Assembly: GCA_977006965.1 (NCBI GenBank)
Contig: OZ345356.1
Location: forward strand, 62,001-126,000
DNA length: 64,000 nucleotides
DNA from: Phymatolithon calcareum
Lineage: Eukaryota > Rhodophyta > Florideophyceae > Hapalidiales
Direction of reading: 5' to 3'
The notes under the pieces are model-generated. The model was not told where the DNA came from. It made no database searches and saw only the letters and a program-made list of their open reading frames with translations. Of this stretch, positions 23,224 to 33,164 are shown one piece after another. Both the position numbers and the translations under genes were made by a program. Every line of letters starts with the position of its first letter. Position 1 is the stretch's first letter.

Positions 23224-23270
23224 ATATTTTTTCGATCGTTTTTCGAATTCGAAAAACGATCGAAAAATAT
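23224..23270. repeat. Right target duplication within a 40-bp perfect palindrome
   Basis: Positions 23228-23267 form a perfect palindrome centred on GAATTC (TTTTTCGATCGTTTTTCGAA and its complement). The first ten bases of this feature, ATATTTTTTC, are the right target duplication, so the Mutator-like element inserted at the edge of a pre-existing palindrome. Confidence 0.75.
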
Positions 23271-23475
23271 ACACGGGCGTTAACTTCAGATATAAAAAAC
23301 GTTTAAATAACGTTTTATGTTAAATCATAGCGTAACTTCGCAAAGTTTCCCTTCGGTAGTTCGGAGCAATTAAGTTGTGAAGTCACTGTTTAATGCACGC
23401 GACTCGTCACTATATCGATACAGTGCAACGAACTAAGCAAAGTTTCCCTCACTTCCGTCCATCATCCCTCCATGA

Positions 23476-25919
23476 TTACGCCTTCAACGTCCCTCTCGCC
23501 AACTCCCAAGCCCAATTCCCCTCCGACACGCCATGCTCCATCGCCGCAAAGTATAGCCCCGCAAATCTCCCCAGAAACCGTAATGGCACCAGAAGCGCAT
23601 GAGCCGCTTTGGGACGCACTTCCATAGTGTACGTACTGGCAACAAACCCGTCGACAACAATGTCTCCATGCAGCGTCTGCGGGTTATACAGCCCGTACTT
23701 CCACACTCTCTGCACGCGCGTCACTCGCGTCGTACTTCCGTCCGCGCGTTTCAAAACATCTCCAACTCTCACCTCCCCTGCCGCGACGAGCGTCCCGTCG
23801 GCATACACAAAGTGCGTCGGCGTAAGCGAGAGGCTACCGTGGCTGGTATGCAGCATGACAAACTCGAACAACGAGTCGCGCTCGCGGTGCGTAAATGCGA
23901 ACACTGCCGAATACGCGTCGCGTCCGACGGCAACTTCATCGCCTGGCTCCAATTCATCCATGCGTTTTCGCTCACCGGTGCGCAGCGTGACGGTCGCGGA
24001 TGCCGGGAAGCACGACGCAGAGCTGTTCGAACTGCCCCCGTCAGTCGCTGCGCCAGTCGCTGCGCCAGTCCCGGTGGCCGTCTCATTGGATTGCGTGTTT
24101 GGCGCAGCGACCGCGGCCGCGCATGTGGTTGGGGCGTTTCCGAACACGTCCGGCACGCCCACGGTGTCATTCATGGTCGGGTTGGTGAGGTTCATCAGTA
24201 TTGATTCCTTCCTCGGGTGTCCGCACATCGTGACGGGGGGCTTTGTGGAGTTTCTTCTACCGAGCTGAAACATGCCACAGTTGGCTGCATTGTTGTCAAA
24301 GGGTTGGAGTTTTTGCACTGGATAGTAGAATATGAAATCCATGCACATTTCGTCCGCGGTGGCGAGTCCGAATTCAGTGTTCGATGCCTTGCGGGTGTCA
24401 AAGATGCAGGTGGTGCTCAGTTGGTCGCCGGGGTTCATGACGCGTGGCGGATTGATCTTTGTGAGCTGTTGGTGGTCGTTGGACCAGTATGAAATCTGGG
24501 GAAGCACATTGACAATTCAGAATTGTACATCCGGTTAGACAAAAGATTGCATATACGCTGTGATGGAGGAAATGAATTAGGTGCACTTACCGCATTGATG
24601 GTCTCGAGGAAGTTTCCGTTGCGGTCAAATCGGTTGGTGTAGATCGTCTTGCCCGTAGTGTGCATATGCAAGAAACTTCCAAAAATGTTAATGGGCTTCT
24701 CGAAACGGTCTGTACAGACGGAAGGGCAATTGCTCTGATACTTAAAATCGTGCTTGACAACGCGACCGCCAAGGGAAACTGCAGCATCTCCGAGAGTTAA
24801 ACTGCCGGCTTCGATCGGCCTACTCTTCGCAAAGTACATGCGAATACCGGAATTGTCCACAGCGCCCTTGACAGACTTGGGGTTGTCGTAATGTGTGTTG
24901 AGGCTTATAAAACGGTTCTTCTCCGTGATGACGAGACCGACACCGTCCGGAAGCACCCATCTGCCAATTCCGACCGCCCATGCAAATACAAGACTATTGC
25001 AATCCATGTCACCGACATCTCCCATACAATCGCCGGTCTTCAGGAATCTGTTAAACGCTTTCGAGCGCGGGCAGGCCGACACCACTAAATGATGCACCAT
25101 ATCGGGCCCCGACTGCCGTTGAAGCACATGCTCCGCCGCAACCATGGTCAGATTTCCGCCTGGTGGTACTTTCAGCTCTAAAGACGTGCACGCATAGGTC
25201 GTCACCTTGTCTGCAGGAATGGTATACGCCGTGGCAAGGATGGTCTGATTGGAGTCTACATCGCTCGGAAGCGGAACGTCACCGTCAGTAGTCGGCAAGC
25301 TGCCGTCCTTCTCGAACAGCGTGACTTGAGAACCGCCCCGCTTTCCACCATGGTATCTAAACTCTCCGACACCGTACGCGTAAATGAGTTGCTGTGCACC
25401 GGACGTAATGTTCCTGTCTTGTTCGTCATGCGCCTGAAGGCCGCGCTTCAACTCGACGGTGAGTGTACCCTCCGTCGGATCGCGGGAGCATGCGACCAAA
25501 GTCCACGATCCGTCGTTCTGACATTTATCCGGGTCCGGGTAGACACCGCGGGCGGTGCCGTTCGTTTTGCCGAGGGGAAATGCGGCAAACGGGACGTGAC
25601 GGTCGGTGAGTTTGCACGCATCAAGACGGCCAGTTTCGAAGGTGACGCTGGCGATATCGGCGCCGATCATGCTACCGGACGTCGACTCGGAGACGCCGAG
25701 TCCGCCCCATGCAGCGCTGGTTGTGTTGCGCAGGGATGAAGATGTGACCACGAGCGCGAGGGAAATCGTGTCTGCGGACGTGTCCACGCTATAGTGCAGC
25801 GCAGCCTCGACGGACAGCGGGATCGGGCCGCGAGCATAGTTCTGCGAAAGGGCATGCAGGGGCACTGCTAGCGCAAGCAGTGCGGTCAGCACAAGTTGAT
25901 GTTGGAAAAGGGACGCCAT
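23476..25919 (-). CDS. Secreted DOMON/copper type II monooxygenase with C-terminal Hint (Hog-like) domain
   Basis: Exon 1 is 25919-24591 and exon 2 is 24495-23476, joined in phase 0 across a 95-bp intron to give 782 residues. The start at 25919 is chosen because MASLFQHQLVLTALLALAVP is a clean signal peptide; the frame is open further upstream. Residues 30-200 fit a DOMON domain. Residues 230-540 fit a DBM/PHM-type copper monooxygenase: HH at 276-277, His343 in LNTHYDNP, His418 and His420 in FLHMH, and a Met in DEMCMDF near 493-495. These would bind the two coppers that use ascorbate and oxygen. A Thr/Ala/Gly/Asn linker (about 560-603) leads to a Hint domain: Cys605 in SASCFP, GDEV, FTHRERD, LTPTHF with Thr668 and His671, VGDVL and VDGFVASTY. 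It probably self-cleaves at Cys605 after secretion. Where hedgehog Hint has Asp in its FxDRD segment this has His646. Coding is GC-rich and intact. Confidence 0.85.
24496..24590 (-). other. Spliceosomal intron, 95 bp, in the monooxygenase-Hint gene
   Basis: On the minus strand the exon ends ATCAATGCG, followed by GTAAGTGCACC; the intron ends TGCTTCCCCAG before ATTTCATACTGG. Splicing joins ETINA to ISYWSND, restoring the conserved YW block of the monooxygenase. Without splicing the first frame continues into unrelated sequence and stops at 24435. Confidence 0.85.
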
Positions 25920-27629
25920 GTTGATGCGGAGGAAGGCTGCAAGAGGGAGACGCCGTGGACGATCATCGATGGTTTTTATGGTGATATGCAGCAAACGAAA
26001 ATGCAAGGGGAGATTGTCATTGTTTCCGTATTGAAGCGGAGCTCCGCCATCCAGCGCACTCTGGTTGCGCTCACACAAACGCACAGATACAGTACTGCTA
26101 TCGTATGCGTGCTGCGTACCGAAACCTTCTGTATGGAAACGATGCCGCCAATTGTTTTATCATACTTGAGCCATCAGAAGCAATCTGAGTGGCCTTCTAT
26201 TTGGAGTTGCACACACAGGCGCGTGAAAGGATGGAACGCAGCAACGTAAACAGAATTCTGATTGGAACTGTAACAGAACTCGAGACTACTGAATATGAAA
26301 CACGTGACGAACATCAGATTCGTTGATCAATACAGTAACAATTCATTTCACCTCAATGGAAGATTGAAGAGGCGGAGCAGTACTGTAAGGGTGCACTTTT
26401 CACAGCGAATGAATTGACAGAAACGCGATATGATAAGCTCCACGAGAAATGTTTTTCGGAGAGCTTGGCGAAATCCAATATTACTACAGTATCGCGAAAC
26501 AGGGGGGAATTACACTCAGAGAGAGGGAAAGCGGTCACTAAATTTAGTCAAAATCGGGAGAACACGGAATTCCGTGCTACAGCCCTGTACAGGTAATTAT
26601 TGTGTAAAATAATCACCCGCTTGGGTAACACAGCAGTTTTGTACAAAAAACTGCTGTGCTCCTCCCCAAGCAGCACTACGCTACCATACAGTAAATCTGT
26701 CTGGTGAACCGCCCTGTTATGTCATTTGCGGCAATGCACCGCATGAAGTTCCATACAGTATTAGCATTTTGCTTCTGTGAATGCGTGCCCTGACCGCTTT
26801 TTTAAACGCGCTTCTTAAAAGACGCTTTCCCTCTTCGACACACCTCTACGTGCCCCAGTAATATGGGCTCGTCTTCCCTTTAAACATGTTTTCTCGTCAA
26901 AGGACTGCAATAAAAGTACACACACCTGTGCTATTGGTACGGGATAAGTAATGCCCCTGAAAGGGGGGGTATTAAGAACGTACCAAAGTCGCTGCCGGTC
27001 CTTGCTGAAAAGCGCACAACATTTTTGTCGTCCTTGCTGAAAAGCACAGCTGTGCTAGAAGTTTATTGTTTGGTCTATGAATCTTTTCGAGAGCTAACGT
27101 AAGCTTTGTTCATTCGTTACATCCTGAATGGATCCATCCGCTAGCGGCAAATATCCGCTTCCACAAGCTACGCCCTATTGACATGCGCCATACAGCAGCG
27201 TCAGGATGGAACGGAGACACAGCGTACAGACCGTACTGCACTCATTAGGGTTCAGGATTTGTGCTGCTGGGCCTGCTGGTCTCATCACACAATTCATTCT
27301 TCCGTTTGTCTTGCAATGTGCCTAAGCAACAAGATGTTCGACAACAAGTCGACCGGCATTGTGCTGTGGCCAACAGCTCAATGACGTTATCTGCAAATTT
27401 CAATTTTACGGCTAATTTTGATATCTCTGGAACTAGAGATAGCATCTACCTTCAGCCTTGTTTGGAACAAATGAAATGAGAACAAACACAATTTCTATAC
27501 TATCTTCAAAGACTCCATATATTTTATTGATTGTGCACACACTTAGTTAATCGCTGTTACAGCAACGCAAAGGAAGAAAACATCTGCCAAGGCTCCGAAG
27601 TATAGATGTACAAGGTAGATTGGTTGTAT
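25920..27629. other. Intergenic upstream of the monooxygenase gene
   Basis: A TATA-like ATAAAAACC (minus strand) lies about 55 bp upstream of the chosen start. The rest holds only short frames without recognisable content and one hairpin. Confidence 0.3.
26619..26671. repeat. Hairpin with two stem segments
   Basis: CACAGCAGTTTT (26629-26640) pairs with AAAACTGCTGTG (26647-26658) over a 6-base loop; outside it GCTTGGG pairs with CCCAAGC. Possible small foldback element. Confidence 0.5.
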
Positions 27630-27800
27630 TTGTTGCAACTTCACTGCGTCCGACCAACCCCAGAGTCAATCTTTGGCGACATCCCGGACCTCGACGTGCA
27701 AGCAGCAGTCAAACTCGCAGCAAATAGATTAGAATGGAAGAAGCTGAAGCCCTCAAGGTGTTGCTAGCTCTACAAGGGGAATACGCAAAATGAATAAATG
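27630..27800 (+). mobile_element. Non-LTR family C, C-terminal end and tail
   Basis: A plus-strand reading at 27645-27767 gives CVRPTPESIFGDIPDLDV and ends LEWKKLKPSRCC before TAG. The same block occurs at 43.9-44.2 kb (CVRPTPKSLFGDVPGRGV, IGWKKLRPSNRC). The copy ends in an AATG-rich tail (AAATGAATAAATGAATGAATG), as does the other. Confidence 0.55.
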
Positions 27801-27973
27801 AATGAATGTAGTTGCTGCAGTCGACAGATAGGATCCTCTTATTCGTTTACTATTCCCTGCTGCAGTACGTTCAGCATTGTGGTCATACAGCAGATACCAT
27901 ACCGTTGAGATAAATCAAGCGGAAACAGAGCTCAACAGCTTCCAAAACACTAACGTAGATAACCGGACGAACA

Positions 27974-28165
27974 GTGGCAGAGGAAATTCGAAATCCCTTT
28001 TTCGACGTCGTTGTATGCGCAAGAGACCCACATGGAACTGACTTGGACTACATGATCCGCCAGGTGTTCCTTCAGTGTGTCAAACCAACCTCGGATTCAC
28101 TCTTGATCGAACTTCTCGACACAACATTCAATCAGCAGGAGAGTATTAGGGCCTCGCAGCGTTGC
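27974..28165 (+). mobile_element. Non-LTR family C, second C-terminal fragment
   Basis: DVVVCARDPHGTDLDYMIRQ followed by VFLQCVKPTSDSLL aligns with DVVMRARDLRWNWLGHI and VLLQCVRPTPKSLF at 44.0 kb. Its reading frame then degenerates. Confidence 0.45.
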
Positions 28166-28339
28166 TGCATACATGTTGTTCGGAATCTTCAACTGCACAC
28201 ATTCAAGAGGAAAGAATTCTCCGCATTTGTCTTCTCTTTTACTTTAGACACTTTGTCATATTCTTCTACTTCGTACCATGGCGTTTTTAAAAAGCCATGT
28301 TCAAATGCGATTCCGGCCCTCGGCATATAGTCGTAATTT

Positions 28340-28690
28340 TGTGGATTTAATGAGAAGTTACCATGTACCCAAAGTTGAGAAAAGTCGACACCTTTCAAAG
28401 CATGTAGTGCACTATCCTCGAAATTTTTCATTTGCTTTAATCAGAATTGCATGGCATCACGTCGATGGCTAGAGCCACTTCATTCTCTTCTCTAGGAGTC
28501 CATGTGCACTTGCTCAGGATACTGTTGAATCTTTCAATTGCCCATTCTCCTTGAGTGTCCATTTCTTCAATCAGTTCCAGTCGGTTGCTTGGGAATTGAC
28601 CTACAAACCATCTTGCACGAAGAATCCGGTGTCTACTTTGTTCCATCCTCACTGCATGGCGCAGCAGACTCTCCTCGGAAAAGTTTTTTT
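28340..28690 (-). mobile_element. Non-LTR family D, C-terminus and 3' end
   Basis: The minus-strand frame 28652-28437 reads RHRILRARWFVGQFPSNRL, LIEEMDTQGEWAIERFNSIL and TWTPREENEVALAID. Its 3' part at 28340-28435 matches the D 3' ends at 33.53 kb and 32.86 kb (a block like TTTATTGAGAAGGTACCATG). No catalytic domain is present. Confidence 0.45.
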
Positions 28691-28724
28691 TGGCCCGGCG
28701 TTCTTTTTGAGGATACGTAGTGAT

Positions 28725-29010
28725 TTATTTCAAAGCTCCCAATGCCACACTTAGAAGTAATAGGGCTAGCTTTTCGAACTATTTCTTTGTAGCATAGTCT
28801 GGACACTCTTACCGCCTTCATTTGAATTCCTCTACTAACAAGTGCACATGTGAGTCGTTTGCACTCATCTTCCACATCAGGGCCCATCTGCGATGATATA
28901 AAATGCGTTGGAGCGCAACCAGCTCAATTACCGCTGTCGTACAGCAGTGCTCACCCAGTATGAACTTTCTCCACAATGGCGCTCTATTAAATATCAGCTT
29001 CATTCATGTC
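28725..29010 (-). mobile_element. Non-LTR family B, C-terminal end
   Basis: Minus-strand readings IFNRAPLWRKFILGEH, AVIELVALQRILYHRR and DVEDECKRLTCALVSRGIQ match the B copies at 35.0-35.3 kb and 60.6 kb. It ends at a sequence like TGATTTATTTCAAAGCTCCC, the family B 3' end. Confidence 0.5.
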
Positions 29011-30147
29011 AGTCGTGTCGTCCTGTCCCTTAAGAAGAGAATCCCTGTTGTGATAGCGAGGTAGGCTTGGAGACTGCCTGCCTTGATAGACTTTAGAAAG
29101 ATCTGCGGTTTTATTCGAAAACATAAAACCGAAATTTTGGCGACTTTGCTTTCACGGCGTCCAACGGTCTAGCTCCCCAGAGAAGGCGAGAAATATCGCG
29201 CTTCTACTTATTAAAGTTCCCGGACACCGTCCAGTAACTCTTAGGAACCTCCTCCCGGACAAGCACCGCTTGCCGGAGAACCGGATTGCCGTAGTTGTAA
29301 CCGTGCGATAGCTTCACTACTCCAAAAAAACGCGGGCTGCCAACTCGAAAAGCTCGCCTATCAACCTTCCGCCGAGAAATCAGATATCCACGAGTCCTTG
29401 TGGAAAAAGGACAGCCGGTGTACCAAAGAGCTCCTTACGCTGTTCGCTGCCTTACGCGCGGTTCACGTCTCGGTTCAGGCACGTTCCGAAGTGCGTGCCT
29501 CCGTGTGAACGCGTCTGCAAGCTTGAGATGCGTGTGCTGGAGACCAAGGTTTCTTCGGCGTCCTGCTTGATATAGGCATATCGATCGGCGAGGCTCGGAC
29601 TCTGGAGCAGTTGCTGGTGACTGTGCGCGCCGGTTGGACTGTCGTGCAAGCTTTTGACTCTGCGCTGCGTAGCGCCGCGTTTTCAGCCGCCGGCGGGAGT
29701 ACGCGCCTGTGAATATGACGCACAAATTCTCGGCCGGTCGCAGCGCGGCGCCGCGTGGCGCTACCTGATGAGAGGGTCGCATGGAGAGCTTCTGGAAGGC
29801 GTTCTTGGCCCGGTCGTCATGTGCCTAACGGTTTTTCCAGGCGGCCACCGGTTGTGACGGCTAGGCGCTGTCGGGCGACATAGGTTGTCGTGGGAGCGTC
29901 TTTGCGCGTGGCGGCTTCTCGAATGCCGCTTGTTGCGCCACGAGACGGTGTCGAACGACTTGGCTCGGCACGGGAATCGCGCGCGCGCCGCTGCTTCTTG
30001 ATTGTCATTGGTTTCGGCTCCAAGACAGTCTTTGGTATTGCCGATTAACGCCCGCATGTCGTCGCGCGTGGTCGCTTTCCGGCTGCCACCGACTGTGGCG
30101 CCGAGACTTAACGATGGGTATCGATCCATGCGGGTCACCGGCGGTAG
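29011..30147. other. GC-rich unresolved stretch
   Basis: From about 29435 to 30140 base composition turns visibly GC-rich against AT-rich flanks, and several frames stay open on both strands (minus frames of 115 and 125 residues at 29435-29782 and 29761-30138). They are Arg/Ser/Pro-rich. I recognise no domain; it may be a decayed host gene or retroelement gag region. Confidence 0.25.
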
Positions 30148-30640
30148 TTATCTTGTCGAGGTGTGCTTGCCATCATCGGTGGTTTGCACGCAGAGTATGA
30201 TCTCAAGGGGTAGGTGATTGCAGGATTGAGGTGGGCAAATCTGAGAAGATCGTTGTACCTCCGCACCGTCTCTGGCCTTGCTGCTCTGACAAAGGGTGTT
30301 CTTCGAAAAGGGTAGCCGTTTGGTCGATTCAATAGGAATCTTCTCTGATCTGCCATTTACTTCCTGTGGGTATTCCTCTATTATTTGTCTTCTTCGGTTC
30401 TTCTTCGATACTGCTCCCTGTTCCGCTTTTTGCAAAGCTTTTCTCAAGTCTTCAATTTCATTGAGACACTCAACGAGTCAACGTCCTTCGTTTCTTCCAC
30501 TATGTCCTCCTCTCTTCAAAATATTCTTCTGTGCCGAACCTTATCTTGCAGGCTTTCTTCTTGCTGCTCTCAGACTCGTCGGAGGCCGGATCTATATTGA
30601 ATGTCAGTTGCCTATTTCGATTCTCGAATGCAGTTAAGCG
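30148..30640 (-). pseudogene. Coiled-coil ORF1-like fragment of a non-LTR element
   Basis: Minus-strand pieces read AFENRNRQLTFNIDPASDES and then, after a frame change, LNEIEDLRKALQKAEQGAVS and KKNRRRQIIEEYPQE. The second block recurs on the plus strand at 42.6 kb (coding for a block like LQNAEQGAVAKKNRKRET). A leucine/charged coiled coil is typical of ORF1 proteins that bind element RNA. It lies downstream of the family A polymerase fragment on the same strand, so it belongs to a different insertion. Confidence 0.4.
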
Positions 30641-30917
30641 TTTCGAGTTCCAGCTCTGTCCCAGCGTCTTCCGTCTCTTCCATTGCCTTTCGAAATCTTC
30701 GTTTTAGCTTCAAGAGCAGACACTCCCATGGTCCTATTTGAAAAGCTTCATTAGTCTTCTCCACTGCACATTAGGAGCAATATCGGTGCGATATCCTTTT
30801 GGATTTTCACTTTTTTTGGAACTGTTTAGTTGTTTATATGAAGCCCTCATTAACACTCCTAGGACTGTACGGGAGCAGCTTTTCATAGCTTGTTCATTCT
30901 AGTATATCGCATGGTCC

Positions 30918-31990
30918 CTAATACAGAGACTCGTCGTTCTCCATATTGTCAATTATGGTGACACTGTAGAGTAATATGGAGACTAATGACTTTTCCGTTC
31001 TTAAGCTTTCTCCGGAGTCCAGTTCATACTTTGTTAGGTTCATGCGTATGGTCTCCAAGTGACGCTCTGCTGCCGTTCCGAATGTATTCGATATTAGCGT
31101 CGTGCTCACTTCAGGGAACCTGCCGCTTTCGTATTCTATGGCCAGCTGTCGATGTCTCATCTTGGCAAACCTGAGGATGGCCGGAATATCATCCGGTTTG
31201 TCGTACGGTATTTTCCTCTTTCTTCTTGCTTCGAGGCTCGTGCCTTCTTTTGCGAACAGTATTCCTCGGAATTGGCCTGAAGACTTCTCTTGCTGCATAT
31301 ATTTGAAGGGGGCCGCGAACTGTTCTTGTTGCAGCATCGCGGCAATATCACGACTTGCCCACTGCAGTTCTTTGACGTTTCGCTCTTCCCTTGGCTTGGA
31401 TAGAATAGCCGACTTCCTTGACTTTCCTCGTAGCAGCATCCTCAACGCTAATATTTCTCTCCTGTGTTCTCGTGGTTAGATCCTGCACAGAAGCCTGAGC
31501 CGCTCGATCCTTCCTCTCGCCGTACCATCGAATACTTCTTTGATAGCTTCTTGTACTTCTGGTCCACGGTATGAGATGGATAGCGTATTCCTACCTTGGT
31601 TGGATCAAAGACTTGTAGATACGTATGGCTTTCAAGATGCTTATCCCCCGAATGAATACCCCCCAAGTGGCTTCAGTTGGTGTACCGCTGCTTTGGAGTT
31701 TTTTATGCGCCTGATTGTGCTTGTAAACGTAATACCGGTTGGTCCTAGAGCTATCCCAAGGTCTGAAACTTCAGGTACCCGCGAAAGGGTCTGGTGCGCT
31801 AGCAGGAATGTGTGGTTCTTTGTCTCGGTCGACTCCAGAAACTCACTCTTACCTTTTTTGGTGTTCCCCGTCATTCCTCTCACTTCGGCCCATTTCGTCG
31901 AAACATCGAGCAGGTGCCGCAGCGCGTGCGGGGTTTTCGCCTTCAGGATCATGTCGTCTGTAAATAGAACTGCAGACACGTCCGCTACCG
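30918..31990 (-). mobile_element. Non-LTR family A, RT palm to C-terminus
   Basis: The minus frame 31979-31641 starts at the catalytic block (VLFTDDMILKAKTPHAL; the usual FADD has become FTDD) and continues through the thumb. A shift leads to 31666-31448 and then 31445-30918, whose KRKIPYDKPDDIPAILRFAK and RFPEVSTTLI match the best A copy at 62.4-62.9 kb. At least two frameshifts are present. Confidence 0.6.
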
Positions 31991-32040
31991 CGCTCTTTGG
32001 ATTTTCACTGCTGCTTTCGATACGCGGATTGTACCAAGCG

Positions 32041-32190
32041 TTACGTGCGCAAAATACTCATATTGTACACTGGCCTGATAAAGGCTTTGAAAAGCCTGAT
32101 GCTTTTCTCTATGCTGTATCTTCTTCTTGTCCTGCCCAGGGTACTTATGAGCCGCACTTTTGGGCTTGCTCTATTGAATCGCTCTAGAAG
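32041..32190 (-). mobile_element. Non-LTR RT thumb fragment
   Basis: STLGRTRRRYSIEKSIRLFK followed by AFIRPVYN matches LGVFKKGLSIEKCIKLYKAL in the A copy at 34.5-35.0 kb. It is a second, separate scrap abutting the 30.9-32.0 kb copy. Confidence 0.4.
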
Positions 32191-32246
32191 CCTGTCGCCA
32201 CGATTATCGTTCCAGTTTATCCTCCGCACACAGTCGAAAAGACCAT

Positions 32247-32940
32247 ATGCTGGAATTGCAGTTGAGGGATTCGAGTGTACAGTTACACCAAGCCGTGAGG
32301 ATGAAAGACTGCAAATACAGAATTCTTTGGGCAAGGTGGTTTGTTGGCCATTTTCCGAGAAACCCACCGAAGTTAATTGAAGAAATGTTGTGCCATCTCA
32401 CTGGCAATCTGAAACTGCTGTGTATGTCTCTTGTTGTCGAACAAGACAGTGGCTTGCAAATGCGAGCTCGGTCAATGGCGAAACAAGAAGGCTAAGAAAG
32501 GCACTGACAGCACACGACTTAGGGGAGATCCTAGAGAGCGACCTCGTCGGGTGGCCACCCGCAATTGTCAGCTTGTAATAACGGACAGAGCCGACAGTCG
32601 AAATAATCATCACTGACTCGCACGTGCGTATCGAGGTAGCGGTTAGAACTGACAGTGATAGGATAGTGTCCGGGTTCGTGGGGTGTGAAATGCAACCCCC
32701 AGTAGGTTGGAGAATCCGATAGCTTATAAGGCACCGCTCGTCGCAGCGAGTAAAGGATCGCATCTCAAGAAAGCCACATTTGGCGAGAGCGAGTGCCGAC
32801 TATTTTGCCGACCTGAGAGTGCAGCAATGGTAAGTCAAGAAGGTGAAAATTTTCAATGCTTGTAGAATATACCTAGAAAGGTGCCGACTTTCCTCCATTT
32901 GGGACACATGGTACCTTCTCAATAAATCTATTTAATTACG
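32247..32940 (+). mobile_element. Non-LTR family D, plus-strand copy, interrupted
   Basis: The plus frame reads KDCKYRILWARWFVGHFPRN and PKLIEEM (to about 32395), matching D at 28.6 kb. The D 3' end then reappears at about 32855-32940 as the reverse complement of 33535-33620. About 450 bp between them do not belong to D. Confidence 0.45.
32531..32758 (-). other. Unrecognised open reading within the D copy
   Basis: A minus frame of about 75 residues, open from a TGA near 32758 to TAG at 32531, reads YSLRRAVPYKLSDSPTYWGL, HFTPHEPGHYPITVSSN and DCRLCPLLQADNCGWPPDE. Composition and residue order look protein-like rather than random, but I do not recognise the family. It sits in the 450-bp block inserted in the family D copy. 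Confidence 0.3.
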
Positions 32941-33164
32941 AACCGACGTCATCAACATTCCTGCATGTATAATACCGAAATATGCGCAAAGGTGCGCGGA
33001 GGCAGTTTTACGTACATGCGGGTACTTCTGTAGCATCTTGGTTAACGTTGATTTGTTCTTGGCACTTTCGAGGTGCCCAGTTTGGGATCAGCGCCTGTCT
33101 CAAATTTTATTTATACTAATTCTGAGACGTAGATTTCCAGAGAGATGATTTTTTCAATTGAAGT

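Noticed and set aside
23599-24268. Plus-strand frames of about 200 residues opposite the Hint exon
   Set aside because: They are antisense shadows of GC-rich coding sequence; the minus strand has recognisable domains.
25326-25739. Plus-strand 137-residue frame
   Set aside because: Antisense shadow of the monooxygenase exon 1.
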